Source: Candidatus Saccharibacteria bacterium UBA3225
Lineage (GTDB): Bacteria > Patescibacteriota > Saccharimonadia > Saccharimonadales > Saccharimonadaceae
NCBI GenBank assembly: GCA_002363515.1
Contig: DEVX01000034.1
Span: forward strand, 25,760 to 45,549
Direction: 5' to 3'
Length of the DNA stretch: 19,790 nt
Shown: piece after piece, positions 1 through 7,840 of the stretch
Layout: the number at the start of each line of letters is the position of its first letter
Position numbering within the stretch: position 1 is the first letter of the stretch
The notes under the pieces: model-generated
What the model was told of the DNA's origin: nothing
Database searches by the model: none
The model's input: the letters and a program-made list of their open reading frames with translations, nothing else
Made by a program: the position numbers and the translations under genes

Positions 1-29
1 CCCGCCGATGTGGCGGGGTTATTTTATTC
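1..29 (+). terminator. Rho-independent terminator at the window edge
   Basis: Bases 1-6 (CCCGCC) pair with 12-17 (GGCGGG) around a 5-nt loop, and a T-rich tail follows (GTTATTTTATT). It most likely ends a plus-strand gene lying before the window. It sits just past the stop of the minus-strand PEGA gene, so it may serve both directions, but the far side is not visible. Confidence 0.6.
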
Positions 30-48
30 TGTTTGCTGATTAACTATT

Positions 49-1524
49 TTATTCAAGCTTTTGACGCTTTAGAGTGTAAATTGTTTCCGATTTGGTGGCA
101 TCTGTTTCTTTGTCCGCTTCGGTCTCTTTTATTTCGAAGTAGTATAGCCAGCGGTTATTTTCGGTAATGTTGATTGGCTGTTGGTTATTTACGGTGAGGA
201 TTTCGCGACGATTGTCACCATCGAAATCGCGAATAATAATTTTATTATCATTGTTTTCCCAGAAGATGTAGCTGTCTAGCCAGTTCAGTTCGGATGATTC
301 GGCCTCCGTAACGCTGTCGAAGTAGTTACGTGTTTCGATATCGATAGTAGTTACATTTGAGCTACCTGCAAATGCCACGATGCGACCAAGCTGGTTAGTG
401 CTGGCAACAGTGGGCGCGAAGGGTAATTCGCGTTTTACGTATTCTTTAAGACTATTCTTGCTAGGTTTGTCGAAAGATGGGTAAGTCCCGCCAAAAACGG
501 TAATTTGATTATCGAGACTATAGCCAAGCCAAGATTCGTTCCAATAACTGCCCATCGCCAGAGTGATATTTGGCTTTTTATCCTTCAGGTCTAGAATGTC
601 TGTTGAACCTTCCTCACCTTCTTTATAGATGCGGATTTTTCGGTAATTATGATCTTTTACATCAATACCGACGTAGGCAATAACGTCTTTATTGTTTGTG
701 AATTGTTCGACGTTTGAAATTAGTACGCCCGAAATAGTGTGGCTGCTACTGTCGATAATGTGAATATTATTTTTCTCGAGTGCCCATAATTTTGAAGCAG
801 AGTCATTCAGGATGCGTACGTCGCTAAATTCTAGGCCGAACTTTTCGTTAAGATTGATACTTTTTTCGATATTCTCCAAATCCAAGATGTGCCAGGTGGT
901 CTTGTCATTGTGTCTCCAGGTTGCCAGCACCTTGTTGCCGTTTTCATTCCAGGCGCGTATGCTAATTTCGCCTTCTAGCACATTTTCGTTGTTGCTGAGG
1001 GCTTGATTGAGTGATAGTTTGTGGACGTTGATTTTTTCGCCTTGAATGTCGCTGTATAGAATTATAGGAGAGTCATGCTCAATGGTGAGCAAATGTTTGC
1101 GGTTGCTTGAGAATTCAGCGAGACGCAGATTGTTGTAATTTGCGACGTTTGTGGTTTCAACTTTGACAGGGAATAGGCGAGCCCACTCGATACGAGTTAA
1201 AAGTCCGGCATCAACCTTGATGGTCTTTTCCCAAGTATCATATCCGCTTTTGCCGATTTTGACGCGATGTTCGCCCGAGGTAAGCATCTTATTAAAGTCG
1301 GTGCGGCTAAACTGGGTCTCATTGTCGATTTCGACAGATGCGCCTTTTGGGTTTGAGCTGATTTGGATTAATCCAGACTGTTCGATTCCGCCTTGCTCAT
1401 TAAACCCATAGCCCATCGCGACGAGCATTAATACGAATACGATTGCAATTACAGAAATGCCCATAAAGATATTTGTCATAACGACGCGGGCGTTTTGAAT
1501 CTTCTTTTTTCTCTTCCTGTCCAT
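49..1524 (-). CDS. Membrane-anchored PEGA-domain protein with beta-propeller-like repeats
   Basis: The 491-aa product has a short basic N-terminus (MDRKRKKKIQ), one TM helix at about residues 14-38, and an extracytoplasmic remainder. Residues about 51-118 match the PEGA pattern: beta strand with NPKGASVEID, then GEHRVKIGKSGYDTWEKTI and a final strand. The rest has repeating short beta-strand blocks with W and D positions (such as TWHILDLEN and RIVAFAGSSN), resembling a TolB/WD40-type propeller; that fold is inferred. PEGA domains are common in surface proteins, and no enzymatic motif is visible. No clear Shine-Dalgarno precedes the ATG. A TATAAT-like box lies about 35 nt upstream on the minus strand. 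The gene diverges from the DUF4367-like gene. Its biological role is unknown. Confidence 0.8.
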   Translation of the reverse strand: MDRKRKKKIQNARVVMTNIFMGISVIAIVFVLMLVAMGYGFNEQGGIEQSGLIQISSNPKGASVEIDNETQFSRTDFNKMLTSGEHRVKIGKSGYDTWEKTIKVDAGLLTRIEWARLFPVKVETTNVANYNNLRLAEFSSNRKHLLTIEHDSPIILYSDIQGEKINVHKLSLNQALSNNENVLEGEISIRAWNENGNKVLATWRHNDKTTWHILDLENIEKSINLNEKFGLEFSDVRILNDSASKLWALEKNNIHIIDSSSHTISGVLISNVEQFTNNKDVIAYVGIDVKDHNYRKIRIYKEGEEGSTDILDLKDKKPNITLAMGSYWNESWLGYSLDNQITVFGGTYPSFDKPSKNSLKEYVKRELPFAPTVASTNQLGRIVAFAGSSNVTTIDIETRNYFDSVTEAESSELNWLDSYIFWENNDNKIIIRDFDGDNRREILTVNNQQPINITENNRWLYYFEIKETEADKETDATKSETIYTLKRQKLE

Positions 1525-1559
1525 AGTTTAGTCTAAGTAGTTTATTAATTCTGAATATA

Positions 1560-1565
1560 ATTATA
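1560..1565 (-). promoter_or_regulatory. Possible -10 box for the PEGA gene
   Basis: TATAAT on the minus strand, about 35 nt upstream of the ATG. No convincing -35 hexamer is seen. The surrounding 172-nt divergent intergenic region is AT-rich. Confidence 0.35.
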
Positions 1566-1607
1566 TAACAAAAAACCGCTTATGGTTAAAATTTGAATAC
1601 GCGTCCG

Positions 1608-1613
1608 TATAAT
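1608..1613 (+). promoter_or_regulatory. Possible -10 box for the DUF4367-like gene
   Basis: TATAAT on the plus strand, about 85 nt upstream of the start at 1697, with a poor -35 (GTTAAA, 17-nt spacer). AT-rich hexamers nearer the gene (around 1670-1686) are alternatives. Confidence 0.3.
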
Positions 1614-1696
1614 ATTTTTGGTTTCTATATTAAAACGCTATTGATTTTCAAATATTTATGTTTTAAGATTACATTAGCAGTATAAAGTGAGGAGAA

Positions 1697-2812
1697 ATGG
1701 ACGGAGTTATCAAGAATTCAAGGCGGGGTGGTGTGGCAAATCATGCTAGTTCGGTGGACCATCGGCGCGTGCAGAGATCCTCAACTTTAAATCGGAAATT
1801 TGTTAAAAAACCAGTGGCGAGACCAAAGGTGACCAGCTCTGTTGCGGCGGGCGCAAAGAGCCTTCGTAGAGTCGCCGTGGGCGGTCGTACGATCTTGCAA
1901 AAAGGCGGCAGCGTAAAGTTGCAGCCGATTCACAATGTGGCTGCCAAGCAGCAGCCCGCGCAGGCGCAGAAAGCGGAGCGACATATTAGTGTTGGTGAAA
2001 TAGAAAGAGTAACGGTTCATCATTCGATTGATCAACAAAACGCCCAGAAGCAACAGGCTCAATCTGCTCAGGCCCAACGCAAGGCGGTGATTCAGCAAGT
2101 GGCAAAGAAACGCGACGAGGGTGTTTATATTAAAAATGCCCGAGTGCAAGCCGTAAAGGAACGCATGGCTGCCAAAAAAGTCGCCGCAAAAGATGCTGGT
2201 GCAAAAAGGTTGACCGCCAAACAGATGAAAGATCGCGCAATCCAACAGGCCTTGAGTCGCATGAATCGTATTGATAATGCGAGGGGTGCGGGCGCTAAAA
2301 GTGCCATGCAAATACAGCTGAATAGCGACTCGCAAAGTAAAAAGGGTATATTCCGTGGCAAGAAGTTTGCAATTGCGGCTAGCATGGCAGTAGTGACTGT
2401 GGCATTGCTTGGCTATCTAGTGTATTTGAATATGCCAGATATTTCGGCTCGTGTAGCTGCGATGCATACTGGTATTGAGAAATCCTATCCTAGCTATATT
2501 CCTTCTGGTTATCGTTTGGACGGTCTCGTAAAGGAAGATAATGGTCGCATCACGATGAATTTCAAGAATGAACAGAACCGTAAATTTACTTTGCAAGAAG
2601 AAAAATCTAGTTGGGATTCGGTTGCTGTACTTGCGAATTATGTAAAAAAGAATTGGGGTACGGATTATTCGATTGCAAAAGGGCAAGGGTTGACGATTTA
2701 TATTTCTGGGTCGAATGCAGTTTGGGTGAATGGCGGAGTATTGTATGTCATCAATGACCCGGACAGTGGCCTGAATTCAAACGATTTGCACGACATCGCA
2801 GTAAGTTTGTAA
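1697..2812 (+). CDS. DUF4367-like single-pass membrane protein with long basic cytoplasmic tail
   Basis: The 371-aa product has three parts. Residues 1-220 are very basic and rich in Ala, Gln and Lys (low complexity, probably helical or disordered, cytoplasmic). A TM helix lies at about 223-245. The extracytoplasmic domain at about 263-371 begins YPSYIPSGYRLDG and ends VWVNGGVLYVIND...LHDIAVSL. That opening and the closing VWVNGGVLYVI strand followed by a helix resemble the DUF4367 family, known from anti-sigma-factor-like and sporulation-associated envelope proteins. The ATG follows a good Shine-Dalgarno (GAGGAG, 3-nt gap). A hairpin terminator lies 8 nt after the stop. No sigma-factor gene is adjacent, so a regulatory role cannot be supported. 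The basic tail could bind nucleic acid or acidic partners; that is speculation. Confidence 0.7.
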   Translation: MDGVIKNSRRGGVANHASSVDHRRVQRSSTLNRKFVKKPVARPKVTSSVAAGAKSLRRVAVGGRTILQKGGSVKLQPIHNVAAKQQPAQAQKAERHISVGEIERVTVHHSIDQQNAQKQQAQSAQAQRKAVIQQVAKKRDEGVYIKNARVQAVKERMAAKKVAAKDAGAKRLTAKQMKDRAIQQALSRMNRIDNARGAGAKSAMQIQLNSDSQSKKGIFRGKKFAIAASMAVVTVALLGYLVYLNMPDISARVAAMHTGIEKSYPSYIPSGYRLDGLVKEDNGRITMNFKNEQNRKFTLQEEKSSWDSVAVLANYVKKNWGTDYSIAKGQGLTIYISGSNAVWVNGGVLYVINDPDSGLNSNDLHDIAVSL

Positions 2813-2820
2813 ATGTATAC

Positions 2821-2843
2821 GCCCACCGCAAGGTGGGCTTTTT
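2821..2843 (+). terminator. Rho-independent terminator after the DUF4367-like gene
   Basis: A perfect 7-bp stem, GCCCACC/GGTGGGC, closes a GCAA (GNRA) tetraloop and is followed by TTTTTG. Confidence 0.9.
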
Positions 2844-2850
2844 GTTCCTT

Positions 2851-2859
2851 TGGTATAAT
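2851..2859 (+). promoter_or_regulatory. Extended -10 promoter of pgi
   Basis: TGGTATAAT is a perfect extended -10 (TGn plus TATAAT) directly after the upstream terminator. No good -35 is seen. Transcription would start near 2866, giving a very short leader that contains the ribosome binding site. Confidence 0.75.
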
Positions 2860-2878
2860 GATAAAAATAGGAGGAAAG

Positions 2879-4135
2879 ATGATAGGATTTAAATATACTG
2901 GCGGCATCATAAGCGAAGAAGAGTATCAGAAGAAGATCGATATTGCGCGTACTTTTGTTGCGCGCGCCGAGCAAGATGCTTTTGGCGGCTGGGTAAACTT
3001 GCCAATTAATTATGATAAGGCGGAGTTTGAGCGCATCAAAAAGGCGGCTAAGAAGATTAACGACGATTCGGACTATTTGATATGTATCGGGATTGGTGGT
3101 AGTTACCTTGGTCACCGTGCGATTATTGAGACGCTTGGCGGTGAGAGGGGGAGAACAAAAATTTTATACGCAGGTAACTCTTTGAGCGCGCGGGAAATGC
3201 GACGCGTGATAGATAGGTTAGGCGATGCAGATTTTTCGGTTAATGTAATCTCGAAGTCGGGTACTACTACTGAGCCGGCGGTGGCTTTTCGGGTATTTAA
3301 ACAGATGCTAATAGACAAATATGGTGCCGAGGAGGCCGCGAAGCGTATTTATGCGACGACGGACGCTGCGAAAGGGGCGCTGCATGATGAAGCGGTAGCT
3401 AAAGGTTACGAATCGTTTGTGGTGCCAGATAATATTGGCGGTCGTTACTCGGTTCTAACGGCAGTTGGATTACTGGCGATTGCGACGGCGGGGATAGATA
3501 TTGATGCACTAATGGATGGTGCTGCAGAAGAGCGTACGAGCCTGATATCTGATGGCGGTTTTGCGGCAGAATATGCAGCCATGCGTAATCTTTTATTCGA
3601 GAAAGATTATAATATTGAGATTTTGGCGAATTTTGAGCCGCAGTTTATGTTTTTTAATGAGTGGTGGAAGCAGCTATTTGGCGAAAGTGAAGGCAAAAAT
3701 CAGACGGGTATTTATCCAGCTAGCGTTATTGACTCTACCGATTTGCATTCGATGGGGCAATACATTCAGCAAGGACGTCGCAACTTGTTTGAGACTTTTG
3801 TGGAGGTGGCGGAAGACTATAACGGAATTACGGTTCCAGAGATGAATGAGAATTTAGATGGGCTTAAGTATCTAGAAGGAAAAGAGCTAGATTATATTAA
3901 TAAGACGGCGAACGCTGCAACGAGAGAAGCGCATACTTCTGGCGGTGTTCCAGTGCTAGAGGTTACGATGCCGAGGATTGATGAGCGGTCGCTAGGTGCG
4001 TTAATTTACTTCTTTGAGATGGCTTGCGCCCTGAGCGGCTTTACGCTCGGCGTTAATCCATTTGACCAGCCTGGCGTAGAAGCATATAAGACAAGGATGT
4101 TTGAGCTCTTAGGTAAGCCTGGTTACGAAAAATAG
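2879..4135 (+). CDS. pgi: Glucose-6-phosphate isomerase
   Basis: Interconverts glucose 6-phosphate and fructose 6-phosphate in the cytoplasm (glycolysis/gluconeogenesis). I start it at 2879 (418 aa) because AGGAGGAAAG precedes this ATG. The upstream in-frame ATG at 2813 would put the previous gene's terminator and this gene's promoter inside the coding region. The sugar-phosphate loop [11 protein letters not shown] is at about residue 71. Signature 1 ([14 protein letters not shown]) is at about 184-197, the catalytic Glu region GESEGK at about 268-273, and the catalytic His in STDLHSMGQ at about 290. Signature 2 ([23 protein letters not shown]) runs from about 377 with the Lys shortly after. 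The length is slightly below the usual 440-450 aa of Firmicutes-type enzymes, but all motifs are present. It converges with enolase, another glycolytic gene. Confidence 0.96.
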   Translation: MIGFKYTGGIISEEEYQKKIDIARTFVARAEQDAFGGWVNLPINYDKAEFERIKKAAKKINDDSDYLICIGIGGSYLGHRAIIETLGGERGRTKILYAGNSLSAREMRRVIDRLGDADFSVNVISKSGTTTEPAVAFRVFKQMLIDKYGAEEAAKRIYATTDAAKGALHDEAVAKGYESFVVPDNIGGRYSVLTAVGLLAIATAGIDIDALMDGAAEERTSLISDGGFAAEYAAMRNLLFEKDYNIEILANFEPQFMFFNEWWKQLFGESEGKNQTGIYPASVIDSTDLHSMGQYIQQGRRNLFETFVEVAEDYNGITVPEMNENLDGLKYLEGKELDYINKTANAATREAHTSGGVPVLEVTMPRIDERSLGALIYFFEMACALSGFTLGVNPFDQPGVEAYKTRMFELLGKPGYEK

Positions 4136-4145
4136 TTTGAATAAT

Positions 4146-4184
4146 AAAAATGGCGCTCGCTGAAAGGCGGGCGTCATTTTTTTA
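4146..4184. terminator. Bidirectional terminator between pgi and eno
   Basis: ATGGCGCTCGC pairs (with G-U wobbles) with GCGGGCGTCAT around a short A-rich loop. An A-run precedes and a T7 run follows, so the hairpin can stop transcription on both strands. Confidence 0.85.
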
Positions 4185-4210
4185 TTAGAGGAGAAGATTA
4201 TCGTTAACGA

Positions 4211-5506
4211 TTAGCGTTTGAATGGATTCTCGAGACCGAGGCGAGAATTGGCTTCGGCAATGCGCATTAATTCGTTGTATTTTGCAATACGCTCAGTACG
4301 TGATAGAGAGCCAGTCTTAATTTGGCCTGTGCTGAGACCGACGGCGAGATGGGCGATAGAAGTATCTTCTGTTTCGCCGGAACGGTGCGACATTACGCAA
4401 CGATAGCCGTTTTGCTTGGCGAGAAGGACGGCGTCGATAGTTTCGGTGAGGGTGCCGATTTGGTTTGGCTTGATTAAGATAGCATTACCGGCGTGTTCGT
4501 TGATACCGCGTTGGAGCAGTTTGGAATTTGTAACGAAGAGATCGTCGCCAACGAGTTGGATACGATCGCCAAAGCGCTCGGTAAGCATACGCCAGCCGCC
4601 CCAGTCGTTTTCGCCAAGACCGTCTTCGATGGAGACTACTGGATAATTATCGGTAATCCATTGATACCAGTTGGCGAGATCTTCGCTAGATTTCCAGTCG
4701 CCATTAGTCTTAAGTTCATAGTGGTCACCGTTGGCGAATTCGGAGGCGGCGATATCCATAGCAATAGCAATATCCTTGCCAAGCTCGTAGCCAGCTTTTT
4801 CGACGGCTAGTTTGATGAGTTCGAGTGGCTCATTGTTGCCATCTTTGACAAATGGGGCGTAGCCGCCTTCATCGCCAACCGTGGTGGCATACTTGCGCTC
4901 TTTTAGTACGTTTTTGAGTACATGGAAGACTTCGGCGCCCATGCGAACAGCTTCGGCTATGTTGCCGGCGCTGACTGGGATAATCATGTATTCTTGGAAA
5001 TCAGTAGACCAATCAGCGTGTGCGCCACCGTTCATGACGTTCATCATCGGCATCGGAAGTTTCATGTCGTCTTGCGTGCCGGCGATTTCGGCAATATATT
5101 CATAAAAACGCATACGCTTAGCATGAGCGACGGCTTTTGCGCAGGCCAATGAAACGGCAAGGATAGCATTAGCGCCGAGATTGGATTTATTTTCGGTTCC
5201 GTCTAGATCTAGCATGAGGCGGTCAATTTGACGTTGGTTGCTTGCGTCATTGCCGACAAGAACATCGCTAATTTTATTGTTCACATTCCAGACGGCTTTG
5301 AGTACGCCTTTGCCGTCGTACTGACTCTTGTCGCCGTCGCGAAGTTCGAGCGCTTCGCCGGCTCCGGTAGATGCACCAGATGGAACGGCAGCACGACCGG
5401 CGTGGCCGCTGTCGAGAATAACGTCCGCCTCAACGGTTGGATTGCCGCGTGAGTCAATAATTTGGCGCGCATGAATAAGTCTAATATTGCAATTTGGTTT
5501 TTGCAT
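4211..5506 (-). CDS. eno: Enolase (phosphopyruvate hydratase)
   Basis: Dehydrates 2-phosphoglycerate to phosphoenolpyruvate in lower glycolysis. The 431-aa product is full length and strongly conserved. It shows DSRGNPTVE (18-26), SGASTG (43-48), GGAHAD with His163, [10 protein letters not shown] (169-178), GDEGG with catalytic Glu213, and metal ligands Asp251, Glu294 (SIEDG) and Asp321 (VGDD). It also has catalytic Lys346 in [19 protein letters not shown] (373-382) and [18 protein letters not shown] (394-411). The start is supported by a GGGAGAAGAAAGG purine tract 7 nt or more upstream of the ATG and by an extended -10 promoter. It shares a bidirectional terminator with pgi. Nothing is unusual except a slightly extended N-terminus with a Cys. 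Confidence 0.98.
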   Translation of the reverse strand: MQKPNCNIRLIHARQIIDSRGNPTVEADVILDSGHAGRAAVPSGASTGAGEALELRDGDKSQYDGKGVLKAVWNVNNKISDVLVGNDASNQRQIDRLMLDLDGTENKSNLGANAILAVSLACAKAVAHAKRMRFYEYIAEIAGTQDDMKLPMPMMNVMNGGAHADWSTDFQEYMIIPVSAGNIAEAVRMGAEVFHVLKNVLKERKYATTVGDEGGYAPFVKDGNNEPLELIKLAVEKAGYELGKDIAIAMDIAASEFANGDHYELKTNGDWKSSEDLANWYQWITDNYPVVSIEDGLGENDWGGWRMLTERFGDRIQLVGDDLFVTNSKLLQRGINEHAGNAILIKPNQIGTLTETIDAVLLAKQNGYRCVMSHRSGETEDTSIAHLAVGLSTGQIKTGSLSRTERIAKYNELMRIAEANSRLGLENPFKR

Positions 5507-5554
5507 AATTGATGCCTTTCTTCTCCCTAAGTTATGCGTAATCTTCTGAACTAA

Positions 5555-5563
5555 ATTATAGCA
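5555..5563 (-). promoter_or_regulatory. Extended -10 promoter of eno
   Basis: On the minus strand this reads TGCTATAAT, a perfect extended -10, about 49 nt upstream of the enolase ATG. Confidence 0.7.
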
Positions 5564-5588
5564 TAATGCTTATGAAAAATATTGGGTT

Positions 5589-5616
5589 TTGAATTTTTTT
5601 GTGTTATATTTATGCT
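5589..5616 (+). promoter_or_regulatory. Candidate promoter of the 5647-7767 unit
   Basis: TTGAAT (5589-5594), a 16-nt spacer, then TATGCT (5611-5616). An overlapping alternative is the extended -10 TGTTATATT at 5602-5610. The AGGAGGG ribosome binding site follows at 5630-5636. Confidence 0.5.
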
Positions 5617-5646
5617 AAATACAACTTATAGGAGGGCATATTAGCT

Positions 5647-5979
5647 ATGGCAACGAAAACTGCCACAAAAAAGAAAACATCAACGGGTGCGAAGAGGTCC
5701 ACTACTACCGTGAAGAGGAGCACGGCAAAAAGTAAGCTCCCGATTGGTATCTACAAAGAGAATAATCCAGAGGATCATGTTGCTACTGGTAAATACAAAT
5801 TCTTCTTTGTACTATTTGGCGTAATGATGGTACTATTCGCCGCAATTTCTGTTTGGCTATGGATGTTCTCCAGCGAATTATTGATTAAATATCAGAAGAT
5901 TGAGACCTGCGCTCGTAACGGTGAGACCTGCGAAGTTCGAGTTAACTACAACGATGAACCAGAAATTGACGCTGAATAA
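5647..5979 (+). CDS. Small single-pass membrane protein with basic Lys/Thr tail
   Basis: The 110-aa product is not a recognised family. Residues 1-30 are Lys/Thr/Ser/Ala-rich and basic, resembling a histone-H1-like tail. A TM helix follows at about 52-74 (FFFVLFGVMMVLFAAISVWLWMF). A short C-terminal segment then carries two Cys (ETCARNGETCEVRV) that could form a disulfide outside the membrane. The ATG follows AGGAGGG with a 10-nt gap. It is 18 nt upstream of the 589-aa gene, so the two are probably co-transcribed. The neighbour has an acidic cytoplasmic tail, so charge pairing between the two is conceivable; that is inference only. Confidence 0.65.
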   Translation: MATKTATKKKTSTGAKRSTTTVKRSTAKSKLPIGIYKENNPEDHVATGKYKFFFVLFGVMMVLFAAISVWLWMFSSELLIKYQKIETCARNGETCEVRVNYNDEPEIDAE

Positions 5980-5997
5980 AAATAAGGTATAACGCCG

Positions 5998-7767
5998 ATG
6001 TTAGATGCCGACGAGGAAAAGAAAATAGACGAGGAGGCTATTGCCGAAGAAGAGTTCGTAGCGGATTTGGAAGATACGATCGAAAATCCACTAGTATTCG
6101 ATGGAGATAAGATTACGGTCGAGAACAAAAAGAACGAGTCGGCGTCTAAGCCAGAGAGGGAAGAGTTGCCAGGGGCGGTGGGGTCGGGCGATTTGATTCC
6201 TGAAGAGAAACCCTTTAATAATGAAGAAGCTTTAAGGAGCGAGAACGTGAATAACGATCAAAATCCATTTAGTCCAGATAGCCCTTCCGAGAAAGGCTTT
6301 GGCGGACCAAATATTGCGCCGTTGGAAGATGCGGCAGAAACGATTGCACCAGCTGCTGCCGCAGCGGAAGCAGAGACTGTTGCTGATGCGTCAGCGACAA
6401 ACCCATCTACAGAGCCGGCGACTGAAGAGTCTGATGCCGCGCAAGGCGATAATAATACTAATTCAACAGAAGACAGTACAAATGCTGGCATATTCGCTAG
6501 CACGGAACCTGCTGCGACTACAGCAGTTACAAGCGGCACAGCCGAAAATGCACCTACAGTGCAAGATTTAGCTAATGGCGCTAATAAACCAAAGAAGAAA
6601 AAGACGGGTTTAATAATTGGAATCGTGTTGGCGATTTTGTTGTTAGGCTTGATTGGCGGCGGCATTGCGTTCTATTTGATACATGAGTCAAAAGAACGTG
6701 TGATTAGTGATTCAATCGTTAACTTGATTGAGGCTAATGCGCGTCAGTTTGATGGTACTTATACTCAAACGAACTTATCCGATGGGGGTGATTCATACAA
6801 ATCATTTACGTTAACATTCAAGGGCGATAACAGTAATGCTAACTTTAGCGGTAGTGGCTCTCTTCATATTGATTTGAAAGACGGTAAGGATATTGAGTTG
6901 GAAGTTAGCGGTGCATATATTAGCAACGATGCTATCTATGTAAAGATTAACGGTATTAAGAAAGCTATAGACGATGCTATGAAAGAAGGCATGAGCTCTT
7001 CTGACAGTGGTTTATCTTCTGACGATGAAATGGCATTCATGATGAATATTATTGGTTCTATCGTGAAGCCGTTGGATGATCAATGGATTAAGATTAATGC
7101 TAGTTCGCTTAAATCTTATGCCAATTTAAAGAGCGGCTATGATTGTATGTCGAATGTAATTGACGGCTTCGCGAAAGAGGAGAATAAGGAAAAGATTGTA
7201 GAAGCCTACAAGAATCATCCGTTTGTGATGGATGCCGAAAAGGATAGCAAATCGTCTGATGGTTTGAATTATTATTACGTCAAGAGTGATAGTGAAGAAT
7301 CGAAAGCTTTCAGCGAAGAAATTGGGAAGATTGATTTTATAAAAGATTTCAAGTCTTGTGCCAATATTAAGTCGAGCGAAGATGACGACGATGATGATGA
7401 ATCAGATTCGACTAGCGAACTTAGCATTGGTATTTCGCCGTGGGCACATGAGCTCAAGCAAATAAAAGGAACAGCTAAGAACAAAGAATATAGTGTCGAG
7501 ATGGACATTAAGATTAGCTATGACGATAAGTCCGTGACGGCGCCAACTGGCGACGCTAAGACGTTAGATGATTTGGCGAAAGATCTGAGTAAATCAATAA
7601 AAGAGGCACTAAGCGAACAGATTGCGACCATGTGCAAGGAATACAAGACATATGGCGAATCAGTATATAATTACTGCGTAGAGCAGTATACAAAAGAACT
7701 TGATGAAGAATTTAATTTTGAGAATATAATTAATTCAGGTCATGGTATGATAAATACTTCCATCTAG
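5998..7767 (+). CDS. Single-pass membrane protein, acidic low-complexity N-tail and extracytoplasmic domain
   Basis: The 589-aa product has an acidic, low-complexity cytoplasmic region (about residues 1-197, rich in Ala, Glu, Asp, Thr, Asn). A KPKKKK stop and a TM helix at about 203-227 (GLIIGIVLAILLLGLIGGGIAFYLI) follow. The extracytoplasmic part of about 360 residues has alternating strands and helices; blocks such as GSLHIDLKDGKDIELEVSG and DDQWIKINASSLKSY recall LppX/LprG-like lipid-carrier folds, but that is only a shape impression. Four Cys and a DDDDDD tract are present. Upstream only AAGG gives a weak Shine-Dalgarno, so translation may be coupled to the 110-aa gene 18 nt before it. 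A hairpin terminator follows the stop. Function unknown. Confidence 0.65.
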   Translation: MLDADEEKKIDEEAIAEEEFVADLEDTIENPLVFDGDKITVENKKNESASKPEREELPGAVGSGDLIPEEKPFNNEEALRSENVNNDQNPFSPDSPSEKGFGGPNIAPLEDAAETIAPAAAAAEAETVADASATNPSTEPATEESDAAQGDNNTNSTEDSTNAGIFASTEPAATTAVTSGTAENAPTVQDLANGANKPKKKKTGLIIGIVLAILLLGLIGGGIAFYLIHESKERVISDSIVNLIEANARQFDGTYTQTNLSDGGDSYKSFTLTFKGDNSNANFSGSGSLHIDLKDGKDIELEVSGAYISNDAIYVKINGIKKAIDDAMKEGMSSSDSGLSSDDEMAFMMNIIGSIVKPLDDQWIKINASSLKSYANLKSGYDCMSNVIDGFAKEENKEKIVEAYKNHPFVMDAEKDSKSSDGLNYYYVKSDSEESKAFSEEIGKIDFIKDFKSCANIKSSEDDDDDDESDSTSELSIGISPWAHELKQIKGTAKNKEYSVEMDIKISYDDKSVTAPTGDAKTLDDLAKDLSKSIKEALSEQIATMCKEYKTYGESVYNYCVEQYTKELDEEFNFENIINSGHGMINTSI

Positions 7768-7791
7768 TCAGTGACGGGAGTATGCAAGGAT

Positions 7792-7821
7792 CACCAGTGT
7801 AAAAGCTGGTGGTTTTTGTTT
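7792..7821 (+). terminator. Rho-independent terminator after the 589-aa gene
   Basis: CACCAG (7792-7797) pairs with CTGGTG (7806-7811), followed by GTTTTTGTTT. The T tract runs up to the -10 of the next gene. Confidence 0.75.
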
Positions 7822-7824
7822 GAG

Positions 7825-7833
7825 TGTTACAAT
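7825..7833 (+). promoter_or_regulatory. Extended -10 promoter giving a leaderless uvrC mRNA
   Basis: TGTTACAAT is an extended -10 ending 7 nt before the ATG at 7841. With normal spacing the first transcribed base falls at or next to the A of the ATG, and no Shine-Dalgarno is present. Confidence 0.55.
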
Positions 7834-7840
7834 AAAGAAT

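Noticed and set aside
2813..2878. Earlier in-frame ATG for pgi, starting right after the preceding stop
   Set aside because: It would translate through a perfect terminator hairpin and the pgi promoter. ATG 2879 has an excellent ribosome binding site and gives the usual N-terminus.
7820..7840. TTG start for uvrC
   Set aside because: It lies in the T tract of the upstream terminator and in the -10 region; ATG 7841 fits the family start.
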